A DNA stretch of 64,000 bases, taken from positions 62,001-126,000 of the forward strand of contig NZ_CAJHAJ010000003.1 in assembly GCF_904846345.1 (NCBI RefSeq), given 5' to 3'. This DNA comes from Psychrobacter maritimus. Lineage in GTDB: Bacteria > Pseudomonadota > Gammaproteobacteria > Pseudomonadales > Moraxellaceae. Shown here in pieces: positions 37,149 through 46,390 of the stretch (position 1 is the stretch's first letter; each line of letters begins with the position of its first letter). Below the pieces are notes generated by a model. That model made no database searches. It saw only the letters and a list, made by a program, of their open reading frames with translations, and was not told the origin of the DNA. The translations under genes and the position numbers were made by a program.

Positions 37149-37353
37149 TGCAGCGTTAATAATGCAGGACTAACATTGTAGAGTTAAATACTACAGCGTT
37201 AACTATTTGCTGATTGAGCATTTGGATGTAGTAATGGGCTTAAGCATTCAGATTAAATGCCTAGCTGTCGTTTTTGTCTCACAACAGTAATAAAATGTAG
37301 TCATTGGCAGTAATAATTGAGTGCGGCGCAATTAATCACAATAAATTGTACTT

Positions 37354-38370
37354 ATGGGGGCTAAATCTATTAAACTGATGCCTCGAAGATCGAACGCATT
37401 GAACCTCAGTTTTATGATGGCGGCTATGATGACTTTTAAAAATCTTTGTCAGTTCAAATATCAAACATTTATTTCTCAGACGGCGCAGCAATCGAGTGTC
37501 AATGTTGTCCGTATTACCAAAAAGCGCGGCGCAAACGTTATTTGGTTAGCCAGTGCTTTAAGTGCCTTGCTACTTAGCGGTTGCCAGAGTACAACGACCA
37601 CGGATTTAACCGGTGGTACGCCTTATCAAACCTCGACGCGGCCGAGTGACAATCGTAATTTGGATCAGCAAGAAATTGCTCGCGTTCGCACCTCACTTGC
37701 GGCACAATATATCCGCAAAAATGAGCTTGATACCGCTCAGCGTCAACTTGAAAAAGCCTTTGCTGCCGATAGCCGTTATGCGCCAGCCTATGATATGATG
37801 GGCGTTTTGTTGCAGCAAGAGGGCAGTCGCCTTAATCTTGAAAAAGCCGATCAATACTTTAAAAAAGCCATTATGCTTGATAAAGATTTTGATCAAGCCC
37901 ACAACAATTATGGCGTTTATCTGTCGCAGATGAAGCGCTATAAAGAGGCGGCGGCGCAGTTTGAAATTGCAGGGGCAGCACTTGGTTATGAAGGTCGTAT
38001 TGGGGCGTTAGAAAACTTAGGACGCACTTACCTTCAGCTGAATGATCATCCAGCCGCTGCCAAAGCGTTTTTGCGTGCCTTAGATGGTAACCGCAATAGT
38101 GTGATTGCACACATTGAATTGGTCGATTTATTACTCGAGCAGCAGCGTGTGCAGCAAGCACAAAGGCTTTATGACGAAACTTTGATGCTGGTACAAGGGC
38201 AGGGTATTAGCCCGCGCTTGCTATTGCAAGGTATCAAACTTGCGGCAGCACAAAATAACATAGCAACCCGCCAGCAATTGGCACAGCAGCTTTTATCCGC
38301 TTATCCACTAAGCGATGAAGCAAAACAACTTAAGACTTGGCTTAACAATCCAGAGGCACCATGGAAATGA
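37354..38370 (+). CDS. pilF: Type IV pilus biogenesis lipoprotein PilF/PilW (TPR)
   Basis: PilF/PilW is an outer-membrane lipoprotein needed for assembly of the PilQ secretin. The lipobox LLSGC gives a lipidated cysteine near residue 76 of the longest frame. The ~60 residues before the lipoprotein signal are too many, so the real start is probably downstream of ATG 37354; the ATG at 37426 is one option. No clear ribosome binding site decides this. After the Cys come tandem TPR helices: AAQYIRKNELDTAQRQLEKA, YAPAYDMMGVLLQQEG, and DFDQAHNNYGVYLSQMKRY. Position between rlmN and rodZ is conserved in gammaproteobacteria. It overlaps rodZ by 10 bases. Confidence 0.85.
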   Translation: MGAKSIKLMPRRSNALNLSFMMAAMMTFKNLCQFKYQTFISQTAQQSSVNVVRITKKRGANVIWLASALSALLLSGCQSTTTTDLTGGTPYQTSTRPSDNRNLDQQEIARVRTSLAAQYIRKNELDTAQRQLEKAFAADSRYAPAYDMMGVLLQQEGSRLNLEKADQYFKKAIMLDKDFDQAHNNYGVYLSQMKRYKEAAAQFEIAGAALGYEGRIGALENLGRTYLQLNDHPAAAKAFLRALDGNRNSVIAHIELVDLLLEQQRVQQAQRLYDETLMLVQGQGISPRLLLQGIKLAAAQNNIATRQQLAQQLLSAYPLSDEAKQLKTWLNNPEAPWK

Positions 38371-39185
38371 CCACCCCATCATCAAACACTCAATCTAACG
38401 CTCAGGGATCATTTGGTGCCATGTTGCAGCAAGCCCGCAAAACTAAGCAAGTCAGCTTGGAGGACGCGGCCGCCGAGTTATTTATTTTAAAACGACATTT
38501 GCAAGCTTTAGAAAATGAAAATTTTGCAGATTTACCGCAGGCGGCGTTTGCGCGTGGTTTTGCGATTAACTACGCAAAGTTTTTGGGTTTAGATCCGGTA
38601 AAAATAGCCAATAGCTTCGATGCTGCTTACCCAACTGAGCTAAAGTCGCGCTCAACCAACAATATTGAGTCGCCACTACGCCCGATGGGTACCCTGCAGC
38701 GTGATACTCATAACCGTATCCGTTTTAATCCATTACTAATCATCGCGGTCATTGGTGTCATTATCTTAGCGATTTTCCTATTTCGTATGGTCAGTAATGC
38801 CAGTAAAGACAATAATCAGCAGCCAGTAACCAGCAGTGAAGACATCTCAGCGCTAGAACAAGCGCAAGGTGCGGCGATTGATACCGATACTAATGGCGTT
38901 GGTGCTTCTGGTTCAGCACTTAACTTGGGTGGCGATGCAAGTATGGCACCAGCTACGCTGGATGTTAAGCTGACAGATGCCGCTGTCGTCACTATTACTG
39001 ACGCTACTGGTAAGAGCTTGATAGCTGGCTCGCAGACTGCTGGTAATTATCAATTATCTGGTATGCCGCCCTTTAATGTACAGATTGATAATGTTAAAAA
39101 TGTCAGCTTGATGCTTAATCAAGAAGCGGTAGCTTTAGACAGTTATGCTACAGGCACACAAGCCAGTTTTGAGCTCGCGCCTTAG
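38361..39185 (+). CDS. rodZ: RodZ-like helix-turn-helix membrane protein
   Basis: RodZ links MreB filaments to the elongation machinery and helps set cell shape. The N-terminal HTH_25 domain covers about residues 14-85 (GAMLQQARKTKQVSLEDAAA onward, with FARGFAINYAKFLGLDP). One transmembrane helix lies at about residues 125-143 (LLIIAVIGVIILAIFLF). The periplasmic part has a low-complexity linker and then a DUF4115-type beta domain (LDVKLTDAAVVTITDATGKS). The 274 aa is shorter than E. coli RodZ (337 aa). The start overlaps the end of pilF, so the two are translationally coupled. Confidence 0.85.
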   Translation: MEMTTPSSNTQSNAQGSFGAMLQQARKTKQVSLEDAAAELFILKRHLQALENENFADLPQAAFARGFAINYAKFLGLDPVKIANSFDAAYPTELKSRSTNNIESPLRPMGTLQRDTHNRIRFNPLLIIAVIGVIILAIFLFRMVSNASKDNNQQPVTSSEDISALEQAQGAAIDTDTNGVGASGSALNLGGDASMAPATLDVKLTDAAVVTITDATGKSLIAGSQTAGNYQLSGMPPFNVQIDNVKNVSLMLNQEAVALDSYATGTQASFELAP

Positions 39186-39426
39186 TTTTTAAGTAATTGG
39201 TTTATTAGTTGGTCAGTTTATTAAATAACTGGTTTTAAAGTGAGCGCTAATTTTTCCAGTGATTGCTATTTCTAAAACCGTTATTGTTAGTGTTAAATAG
39301 TAATTAGTCTTAAGAAAATTATTGGTGTTAAAAAGCTATTGGTCTTAAAACTTTATTAGCGTTATAAAAGCGATGTTTGTTTCCAGTTTTTTTCGTTCCA
39401 ATTTGTTCCAATGAAAGGGTTTGTCT

Positions 39427-40542
39427 ATGTCAACGTCAGCGCCTATTAACCGTCGTCTTACTAAAAAAATATATGTCGGTGATGTCGCGATTGGTGGTGA
39501 TGCACCGATTAGCGTGCAAAGTATGACCAATACTGATACTTGTGATGTGGCAGCGACCGTTGCCCAAATCGAGCGCTGCGTTGAAGCAGGGGCTGATTTG
39601 ATGCGCGTATCGACGCCGACGATGGATACGGTAAAAGCCTTTGCGGAAATTCGTAAGCGTGTCAGCGTACCTTTGATTGCTGATGTGCATTTTGATCATA
39701 AAATTGCCTTGGCCGTTGCTGAAGCCGGTGCAGATTGCCTACGTATTAACCCAGGTAATATCGGCAGCGACGCCAAAGTACGTGAAGTAGTCGCTTGTGC
39801 TAAGCATTATAATATTCCTATTCGTATTGGCGTCAATGCAGGCTCATTGGAAAAGGATATTCAGCGTAAATATACTGAGCCAACCGGCGCTGCGATGCTT
39901 GAATCAGCCATGCGCCATATCGATATATTAGAGCGCTTGAACTTTGATCAATATAAAGTGTCGGTGAAAGCCAGCAATGTGTTTTTAACGTTAGATGCTT
40001 ATCGCCTGATTTCTGCTCAGATTGATAATCCACTACATTTAGGCGTCACCGAAGCGGGTGTTTATCGTACAGGCGCGGTTAAATCCGCAATTGCCTTAGG
40101 TGGGCTATTACTAGACGGCATCGGCGATACCATTCGTATCTCCTTAGCCGCAGAGCCGGAAGAAGAGATTAAAATCGGCTTTGACATTTTAAAATCGCTA
40201 AACATTCGCTCAAATGGCGTGAACTTTATCGCTTGCCCAAGCTGCTCGCGCCAAGAGTTTGATGTCATTAGAGTGATGACGGCGTTAGAATCACGTTTAG
40301 AAGATATCCGTGAACCGATGAATTTGTCGGTGATTGGCTGTAAAGTAAACGGTCCGGGTGAAGCAAAGGAAGCGGACATTGGTATTGTCGGCGCGGCACC
40401 AAAATCACTGGTCTACCGTATGGGCGAAAAAAGCCATTTGATTGATACCAATAATTTGGTCGATGAGATCGAAGGCATGGTACGTGCGCATGCTGAAGAT
40501 TTGGCGAAAAAACGTGAGAATGAAATCATTCGTGTAAAGTAA
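39427..40542 (+). CDS. ispG: 4-hydroxy-3-methylbut-2-enyl diphosphate synthase
   Basis: IspG (GcpE) catalyses the penultimate step of the MEP isoprenoid pathway, using a 4Fe-4S cluster. The N-terminal TIM-barrel part contains [20 protein letters not shown] near residue 30. The cluster cysteines are in [12 protein letters not shown] near residue 265 and in [18 protein letters not shown] near 305. It is about 371 aa from ATG 39427, which follows AAAGGG by 8-9 bases; an in-frame TTG 39421 is less likely. It is followed by hisS, the standard gammaproteobacterial order. Confidence 0.96.
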   Translation: MSTSAPINRRLTKKIYVGDVAIGGDAPISVQSMTNTDTCDVAATVAQIERCVEAGADLMRVSTPTMDTVKAFAEIRKRVSVPLIADVHFDHKIALAVAEAGADCLRINPGNIGSDAKVREVVACAKHYNIPIRIGVNAGSLEKDIQRKYTEPTGAAMLESAMRHIDILERLNFDQYKVSVKASNVFLTLDAYRLISAQIDNPLHLGVTEAGVYRTGAVKSAIALGGLLLDGIGDTIRISLAAEPEEEIKIGFDILKSLNIRSNGVNFIACPSCSRQEFDVIRVMTALESRLEDIREPMNLSVIGCKVNGPGEAKEADIGIVGAAPKSLVYRMGEKSHLIDTNNLVDEIEGMVRAHAEDLAKKRENEIIRVK

Positions 40543-40646
40543 TAAAGTAATACGCTGAGCTCTTAAAAGCTTAATGTATAAACGTCACGACAAAAATAAT
40601 TAGTAATAGAGTACTTTGTTAAAAAATTTAAGGATGCGACCGTACC

Positions 40647-41945
40647 ATGATTAAAGCGATCAAAGGGTTTAATGATATTTTGCCTGAACAGTCTGCAAAA
40701 TGGCTGCACTTAGAGTCGATATTGGCTGATGTGCTGGGCAGATACGGTTATGAGCATATTCGTCTGCCTATCGTTGAGCAAACCGATTTGTTTGCCCGTG
40801 CTATCGGCGGCGCAACCGATATCGTCGAAAAAGAGATGTATAGCTTTACCGATAAGTCTGAGCCACCAACGCCATTGGCATTGCGTCCAGAAGGTACGGC
40901 AGGGGCAGTACGTGCAGTGATTGAGCACAATTTGCTCCGCGGTGATACGCCGAAACTTTGGTATATCGGTCCGATGTTTCGCTATGAGCGTCCGCAAAAA
41001 GGTCGCTACCGTCAGTTTCATCAATTGGGTGTCGAAAGTTTTGGTAGTGCGCTACCGGATGCCGATGCCGAGCTGATTGCCATGACGCATCTAATGTGGC
41101 AGGAATTGGGTCTAAAAGACGAGATGCGCTTAGAGCTTAATAGTTTGGGTGAGCTTGATGAGCGCCATGCTTATCGCGAAGCACTGGTTGCTTATCTGAC
41201 TGATAAACAAGATCAGCTAGACGATGACAGCAAACGCCGTTTAACGACCAATCCGCTGCGTATTTTGGACAGTAAAGAGGCGAGTACCCAAGCGTTATTG
41301 GTAGATGCGCCAAAGCTTGCTGAGTTTTTGGGTGCCGAGAGCAAGGCGCATTTTGAGCAGGTGCAAGCGTATTTAACCGCACTTGGTATTGAGTTTGAAA
41401 TTAACCCGCACTTAGTACGCGGTCTTGATTACTATAATAAAACCGTTTTTGAGTGGGTAACTGATAAGCTTGGTAGCCAAGCGACCGTTTGTGCGGGCGG
41501 TCGTTACGATGGTTTGATTGGGCAATTAAAATCTATCGGTAGCCCTGATGATAAAGGGCATAATAAACCAGTGAAGTCTGAGCCAGCCGTTGGTTTTGCG
41601 ATGGGTCTTGAGCGTCTGTTATTACTTATCGAAGCCGTGGCGCCGATTGCAGAGTTGCCAGCTTGTGACGTTTTTGTGGTTGCTCATCCAGAAGTTTATA
41701 GTGCGGGTATTGGTTATGCGCAAGCGTTGCGCTACAGCCGTCCTGACCTACGGGTAAAAATGGCGAGCGCAACCAGCTTAAAAGCACAAATGAAAAAAGC
41801 GGATAAGTCAGGCGCTGCATTAACAGTGATTATCGCCCAGCAAGAGCTCGATGATAATACCATTAGTATTAAAGATATGCAGACGGGTGAGCAACAAACG
41901 GTTGCGACAGATTGGCTATCGACTAAAGAAAACTTTGATCGTTAG
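40647..41945 (+). CDS. hisS: Histidine-tRNA ligase
   Basis: HisRS charges tRNA-His using ATP in the cytosol. It is a class II synthetase of 432 aa. The N-terminus has [16 protein letters not shown]. Motif 2 and its surroundings are [16 protein letters not shown] (about residue 80) and [19 protein letters not shown] (about 111). HisA box 1 is [14 protein letters not shown] near residue 256, and box 2 is [13 protein letters not shown] near 285. The C-terminal anticodon domain starts near residue 335 (DVFVVAHPE). An AAGGA element precedes the start. Gene order ispG-hisS-yfgM-bamB-der is conserved. Confidence 0.96.
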   Translation: MIKAIKGFNDILPEQSAKWLHLESILADVLGRYGYEHIRLPIVEQTDLFARAIGGATDIVEKEMYSFTDKSEPPTPLALRPEGTAGAVRAVIEHNLLRGDTPKLWYIGPMFRYERPQKGRYRQFHQLGVESFGSALPDADAELIAMTHLMWQELGLKDEMRLELNSLGELDERHAYREALVAYLTDKQDQLDDDSKRRLTTNPLRILDSKEASTQALLVDAPKLAEFLGAESKAHFEQVQAYLTALGIEFEINPHLVRGLDYYNKTVFEWVTDKLGSQATVCAGGRYDGLIGQLKSIGSPDDKGHNKPVKSEPAVGFAMGLERLLLLIEAVAPIAELPACDVFVVAHPEVYSAGIGYAQALRYSRPDLRVKMASATSLKAQMKKADKSGAALTVIIAQQELDDNTISIKDMQTGEQQTVATDWLSTKENFDR

Positions 41946-42025
41946 TAAAAGAAAACTTGGTTCGCCAGTAATGGATGGTGGCTTTAGCATTCGCATTTAA
42001 TAACACTTTTATCAGGTAAAAATAT

Positions 42026-42826
42026 ATGGCTCTGACACCCAATTCGCCAAACACAGACAATTCAATGCAAGCGTTAAAGCAGTATGGCAGCTATATTGTC
42101 ACCGCGATTTTATTGGCGTTGGCCGCCTATTTCGGCTGGACGTATTGGCAAAATAACCATGCGCGCGTCGATACCGTCGCAGCCGACCATTATGCCGATA
42201 TTCAGCGTTTAAATGAAGAAGTCAGCCTAGCGTCGCAAAATCCAGATTTAGAAGCAGAGGCGCAAGCGTCACTGGCGGAGAGCCGTAAACAGTTAGACAA
42301 AGATATTGATGCTTTAGTAAGCACCCATGGTAACTCTGTCTATGCATGGCAAGCGCTGATGATTAAAGCCCGTCAACAAGTGGATAACGATGACTTTAAA
42401 GGTGCGGGTGAGACCTTTAAAAAGGCACTAGCAATCGATTTGGGCGATGCAGGCTTAGAAGCGATTACCCGTCTGCGTTATGCGAAGACGTTACTAGCGG
42501 CTGGTGATGCCGATGCAGCCTTGGCTGAAGCCAATAATGATATGCCAAGCTCGTTTGAAGCGAGTCAGCAAGAGCTATTGGGTGATATTTATCTAGCGCA
42601 AGATAATAAAGACTCAGCGGTTAAATCTTACAATAATGCTTGGGAATTGTTACGTAACCGTCAAGAAACACGTGCAGTATTGGCATTAAAGATGGAAAGC
42701 TTAGGTATCGTACCTGAACCTATTGCAGCGCCAGCCAGTCTTATCCAAGAACCTGCGGTAGCTGCAGCACCTGCACAACAGCCATCAATGGTTGAAGATG
42801 AAAACACGGTAGTTACTGCTGAATAG
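42026..42826 (+). CDS. yfgM: YfgM-family TPR membrane protein
   Basis: YfgM is an inner-membrane ancillary subunit of the SecYEG translocon that works with the periplasmic chaperone PpiD. The protein has a short cytosolic N-terminus, one transmembrane helix at about residues 22-42 (SYIVTAILLALAAYFGWTYW) and a periplasmic TPR_21 domain with helices YAWQALMIKARQQVDNDDFK, TRLRYAKTLLAAGDADAALA and LLGDIYLAQDNKDSAVKSY. The C-terminal 40 residues are Ala/Pro-rich and absent from E. coli YfgM, which is 206 aa. The location between hisS and bamB supports the call. Confidence 0.87.
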   Translation: MALTPNSPNTDNSMQALKQYGSYIVTAILLALAAYFGWTYWQNNHARVDTVAADHYADIQRLNEEVSLASQNPDLEAEAQASLAESRKQLDKDIDALVSTHGNSVYAWQALMIKARQQVDNDDFKGAGETFKKALAIDLGDAGLEAITRLRYAKTLLAAGDADAALAEANNDMPSSFEASQQELLGDIYLAQDNKDSAVKSYNNAWELLRNRQETRAVLALKMESLGIVPEPIAAPASLIQEPAVAAAPAQQPSMVEDENTVVTAE

Positions 42827-43104
42827 TAGATGTTGAAAATAGATAGTAAAAATATTTTCAATAATAAACGCTGCTGCTAGATATGAGCGCTAACGCTTTA
42901 ATAAGTATTTTAACAAAAATTGTCATACCTCAAATCGTTCTACAAACCGTTTTAAAAAACTGTTTTAAAAACTAAGTAGCGCAGTAAGTCAGGAGGGTAG
43001 TATTAATAATGAGTGCTTATTTATGTGCTGGTTATTATTGTTCACCGTTTACTTGCTGATAGCTAATTTATTAATGATTAATTTATTGCTAGTGAGACCC
43101 TATA

Positions 43105-44313
43105 ATGACTCAAGCTATTCGCTCTAACAGAACTATAAACGCTAAGACTCTCAAAACGACGGCCATGCATGTCGCCGTTATCGCAGTGATGGCAACTGCA
43201 GTCGTTGGGTGTAATCGAGGTATCAAACCAGTCGTCAATGACCCTGTCAAATTGGTGCAAATTGCGCAGCCAATTAGTGTCTTGCAGCCGGTTTTTAGTA
43301 CCGATGTTGGTAGCAAAAAAGCCAGTAGTAAAGATCCGCTTGACCTGCAAGTGGGCTATGCCAACTCGCAGATCGTTACTGCATCACGCGGTGGTGATTT
43401 AATAGGCTTTGATAATGCAGGTCAACGCCTATGGTCAGTCAATGTTGGTGATCAAATTACCGGCGGCGTTGCTTTAGATGCCTTGAGCCAAACCGCTATT
43501 ATCAGTACCCGCGGTGGTCAAGTGATGGCGTTTGATAGTGCCACTGGCGCTAAACGCTGGCAGACCCAGCTTAGCGGTTCGGTACTAACGCCTGCTTTAA
43601 TCAGCAATAACCGGGTGGTTTTATCAGCTAACGATGGCTTCTTACATGGGTTATCGCTACAGAACGGTCAGTCGGTTTGGCAGTTTGCCACCCAAGTACC
43701 TGCTATCAGCATACGCGGTAGTGCAGCGCCAACATTGCTAGATGCGAAAACCGCACTATTGGCCACGGCTGATGGTCGCTTGCATGCCGTTACTATCGAC
43801 AATGGCTTACCGCAGTGGTCACGCCGCGTTGGCGTCGGTGCAGGCAGTAGTGAAGTTGAGCGTATGAGCGATGTCGATGGCATGCCTATCGTCGATAAGA
43901 ACCAATTGTTTGCCATCAGCTATAGTGGTCAGTTGCTAGGTATCGACTTAGCTTCTCGTCAAGTGCTTTTTGTCAATGAGCTTGCGAGCTTAAAATCACT
44001 GGCGGTGAACAATCAGCAAGTCATTGCAACCAGCTTAGACGGCAAAGTAGTTGCTTATAATCGCAGCAATGGTGAAGTTTTGTGGGAAAGCGAAGAGTTG
44101 GCTTATCGTCATTTAACCAACCCTGTAATGATTGGCAATTATATTGCTGTCGGTGATTTTGATGGTGTAGTACATTTATTTGACCCTGCTAGCGGCAAAA
44201 TTGTCAGCCGTGTACAGACTAAAGGCGCATTAAGTAGCCTACAAGTACAAGGTAGCCGTTTACTGACCCAAAGCACCTCAGGGCAAGTTGCTATTTGGCA
44301 ATTGGCGCGCTAG
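43105..44313 (+). CDS. bamB: Outer-membrane assembly lipoprotein BamB
   Basis: BamB is the beta-propeller lipoprotein of the BAM complex that inserts outer-membrane proteins. The lipobox TAVVGC near residue 32 ends the signal peptide; the N-terminal region before it is somewhat long, so a later start is possible. The rest consists of PQQ-like repeats: GQRLWSVNVGDQITGGVALD, TGAKRWQTQLSGSVLTPALI, NGQSVWQFATQVP, NGLPQWSRRVGV and NGEVLWESEELAYRHL. RGSAAPTL near residue 205 is typical of BamB. At 402 aa it is close to the 392 aa of E. coli. It lies directly upstream of der, as usual. Confidence 0.93.
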   Translation: MTQAIRSNRTINAKTLKTTAMHVAVIAVMATAVVGCNRGIKPVVNDPVKLVQIAQPISVLQPVFSTDVGSKKASSKDPLDLQVGYANSQIVTASRGGDLIGFDNAGQRLWSVNVGDQITGGVALDALSQTAIISTRGGQVMAFDSATGAKRWQTQLSGSVLTPALISNNRVVLSANDGFLHGLSLQNGQSVWQFATQVPAISIRGSAAPTLLDAKTALLATADGRLHAVTIDNGLPQWSRRVGVGAGSSEVERMSDVDGMPIVDKNQLFAISYSGQLLGIDLASRQVLFVNELASLKSLAVNNQQVIATSLDGKVVAYNRSNGEVLWESEELAYRHLTNPVMIGNYIAVGDFDGVVHLFDPASGKIVSRVQTKGALSSLQVQGSRLLTQSTSGQVAIWQLAR

Positions 44314-44380
44314 ATTTTTATAAGTCATTGCTTATTTGATTGTACTGATTAAATAAGCCTGCTTATAGTGACATCAATAC

Positions 44381-44403
44381 AAAACGCTGCTCAGTCAGCG
44401 TTT
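44381..44403 (+). terminator. Terminator-like hairpin after bamB
   Basis: AAAACGCTG and CAGCGTTT form a stem around CTCAGT. The following T-run is short, so termination may be weak. Confidence 0.5.
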
Positions 44404-44429
44404 CGTGCCTTGTGTAAATTGCTTGTTTA

Positions 44430-44462
44430 AGCGGTCGCTTTCGCGTACTCTATGCGACCGCT
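44430..44462. repeat. GC-rich hairpin AGCGGTCGC/GCGACCGCT
   Basis: Nine perfectly complementary bases flank a 15-base loop. No T-run follows, so this is not a standard terminator. Confidence 0.6.
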
Positions 44463-44706
44463 ATGTAGTAGGCGTTATTCATATATAATAGCGTTATCTA
44501 TATAGTCGATTCATTTTAGAATTTATATTTATAGCCCGTGGCCATTAATATCTCGATATTATTTCGCACTGACTATATTTGCTATTATCTAATTTTATCG
44601 TTTTATTTCTATAATTTATTTAAATTTGCGGTCAAGTGCAGCTATTCATCTTTATGATAAGAGTCAGCGACCTGTCCGCCATTGTGCCCTTCACTGAGAG
44701 TAACCC

Positions 44707-46149
44707 ATGAGTATCAAGCCTGTGGTCGCCTTAATTGGTCGTCCAAACGTCGGTAAATCTACCTTATTTAACCAGTTCACTAAAAGTCGGCAGGCATTGG
44801 TTGCTGATTTATCAGGGCTGACTCGTGACCGCCAATACGGTGATGCAACCTATGAAGACAAATCTTTCATCGTTGTAGACACCGGCGGTATCGGTGAAGC
44901 GGATGATGGTAGCGGCAATATTGATGACTATATGTCTGAGCAGTCGCATACGGCCATTCATGAAGCCGATATTATTGTCTTTGTGGTCGACGCCCGTGCC
45001 GGTATGATTGGTGCCGATGCTGAGATTGGCAAGTTTTTGCATACCCTTGGTAAGCCTGTTTATGTCGTTGCGAATAAAGTTGATGGCGCGCACGATGCCG
45101 CGCCTGCAGAGTTTTATGCCTTAGGATTGGGCGAGCCGTATCCGATGGCAGCCAGTCATGGGCGCGGTGTTGGTAACTTGCTAGAAGTTCTGACTGCTGA
45201 TATGCCAACGCAAGAAAACGTTGTCGAGCCAAAAGGCTTAAAGCTGGCTATTATTGGTCGTCCAAACGTTGGTAAATCAACACTGGTTAACCGCCTATTG
45301 GGTGAAGACCGTGTGGTGGTATTTGATATGCCGGGTACCACGCGTGACAGTATTTATATTCCTTATACGCGCGAGGGTAGAGACTACGTATTAATTGATA
45401 CCGCCGGTGTCCGTCGCCGTGGCAGAATCGATGAAAAGGTAGAGAAATTCTCAGTCATTAAAACCTTGCAAGCAATCGACGATTCTAACGTCACGGTTAT
45501 TGTGATTGATGCTCAAGAAGGTATCGTCGACCAAGATTTGCATATGATTGGTTATGCGCTTGATGCGGGTCGTGCCTTGGTAGTCGCCATCAATAAATGG
45601 GATGGTCTCACTGCAGATCAAAAGAACTATATCAAGATTGAGATGGATCGCCGTTTCAACTTTATCTCTTACGTAAAAGTCCATCAAATCTCAGCATTGC
45701 ACGGTACCGGAGTGGGTAACTTATATCCTTCTATCTTGCGTGCTTATCAGTCGTCGATGTTTGAGGTGTCAACCAACCGTTTGACGCAGATTTTACAAGA
45801 TGCTGTGGCTGCCAACCCGCCACCAACGGTTGCTGGTCGCCGTATCAAGCTGCGTTTTGCGCATATTGGTGGTCATAACCCGCCGGTGATTGTCATTCAT
45901 GGTAACCAAACGTCTTCGCTACCGAAGAGCTATCAGCGCTATCTTGAAAATCAATTCCGCCAAGTATTTAAGCTTGAAGGCACGCCGCTGAATGTTATCT
46001 TTAAACAAAATGATAACCCATACGCCAATAAAAGCGATACGCCAACCAAAGCAAAAGCGCAACAGCTACGCCAACGTGAACGCAATCGTGCACAAAAATT
46101 TACCACCAAAGATAAGCCGAGATTTACTAACAAAGATAAAAAACGTTAA
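44707..46149 (+). CDS. der: Ribosome-assembly GTPase Der (EngA)
   Basis: Der is an essential GTPase with two G domains in tandem that acts in maturation of the 50S subunit. The first domain has P-loop [14 protein letters not shown] (residues 11-24) and switch [11 protein letters not shown]. The second has [14 protein letters not shown] near residue 184, [12 protein letters not shown], and the NKWD base-recognition motif near residue 298. The C-terminal KH-like domain includes [22 protein letters not shown] Lys/Arg-rich tail ends the protein. The 480 aa is normal. It completes the hisS-yfgM-bamB-der block. Confidence 0.96.
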   Translation: MSIKPVVALIGRPNVGKSTLFNQFTKSRQALVADLSGLTRDRQYGDATYEDKSFIVVDTGGIGEADDGSGNIDDYMSEQSHTAIHEADIIVFVVDARAGMIGADAEIGKFLHTLGKPVYVVANKVDGAHDAAPAEFYALGLGEPYPMAASHGRGVGNLLEVLTADMPTQENVVEPKGLKLAIIGRPNVGKSTLVNRLLGEDRVVVFDMPGTTRDSIYIPYTREGRDYVLIDTAGVRRRGRIDEKVEKFSVIKTLQAIDDSNVTVIVIDAQEGIVDQDLHMIGYALDAGRALVVAINKWDGLTADQKNYIKIEMDRRFNFISYVKVHQISALHGTGVGNLYPSILRAYQSSMFEVSTNRLTQILQDAVAANPPPTVAGRRIKLRFAHIGGHNPPVIVIHGNQTSSLPKSYQRYLENQFRQVFKLEGTPLNVIFKQNDNPYANKSDTPTKAKAQQLRQRERNRAQKFTTKDKPRFTNKDKKR

Positions 46150-46390
46150 TTTTGCAAGATAGTGAGCGTCTTTATATTTTTTAGTCAATAAAGACCGTTT
46201 TATTTTATCTTTGCTATTTTTCCATCCTTGGCTTTTCTGTAATATAATTTGCCATGATGACTATACTAGCCATCATGGTATTTTTTAATTTAATAGATTC
46301 TTAAGTTACATTAAAATGTCGCATTCCGATCATCACCCTTATAGAATACCTGTACTATAATCAAAAGTTGTCTTAACTCAGTTGAGTGAT

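Larger units (their letters stand above)
44314..44706 (+). other. Intergenic region between bamB and der
   Basis: No gene is visible. It contains a bamB terminator-like hairpin (44381-44403), a second GC-rich hairpin (44430-44462) and a GCGGTCA heptamer (44628-44634). Confidence 0.4.
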
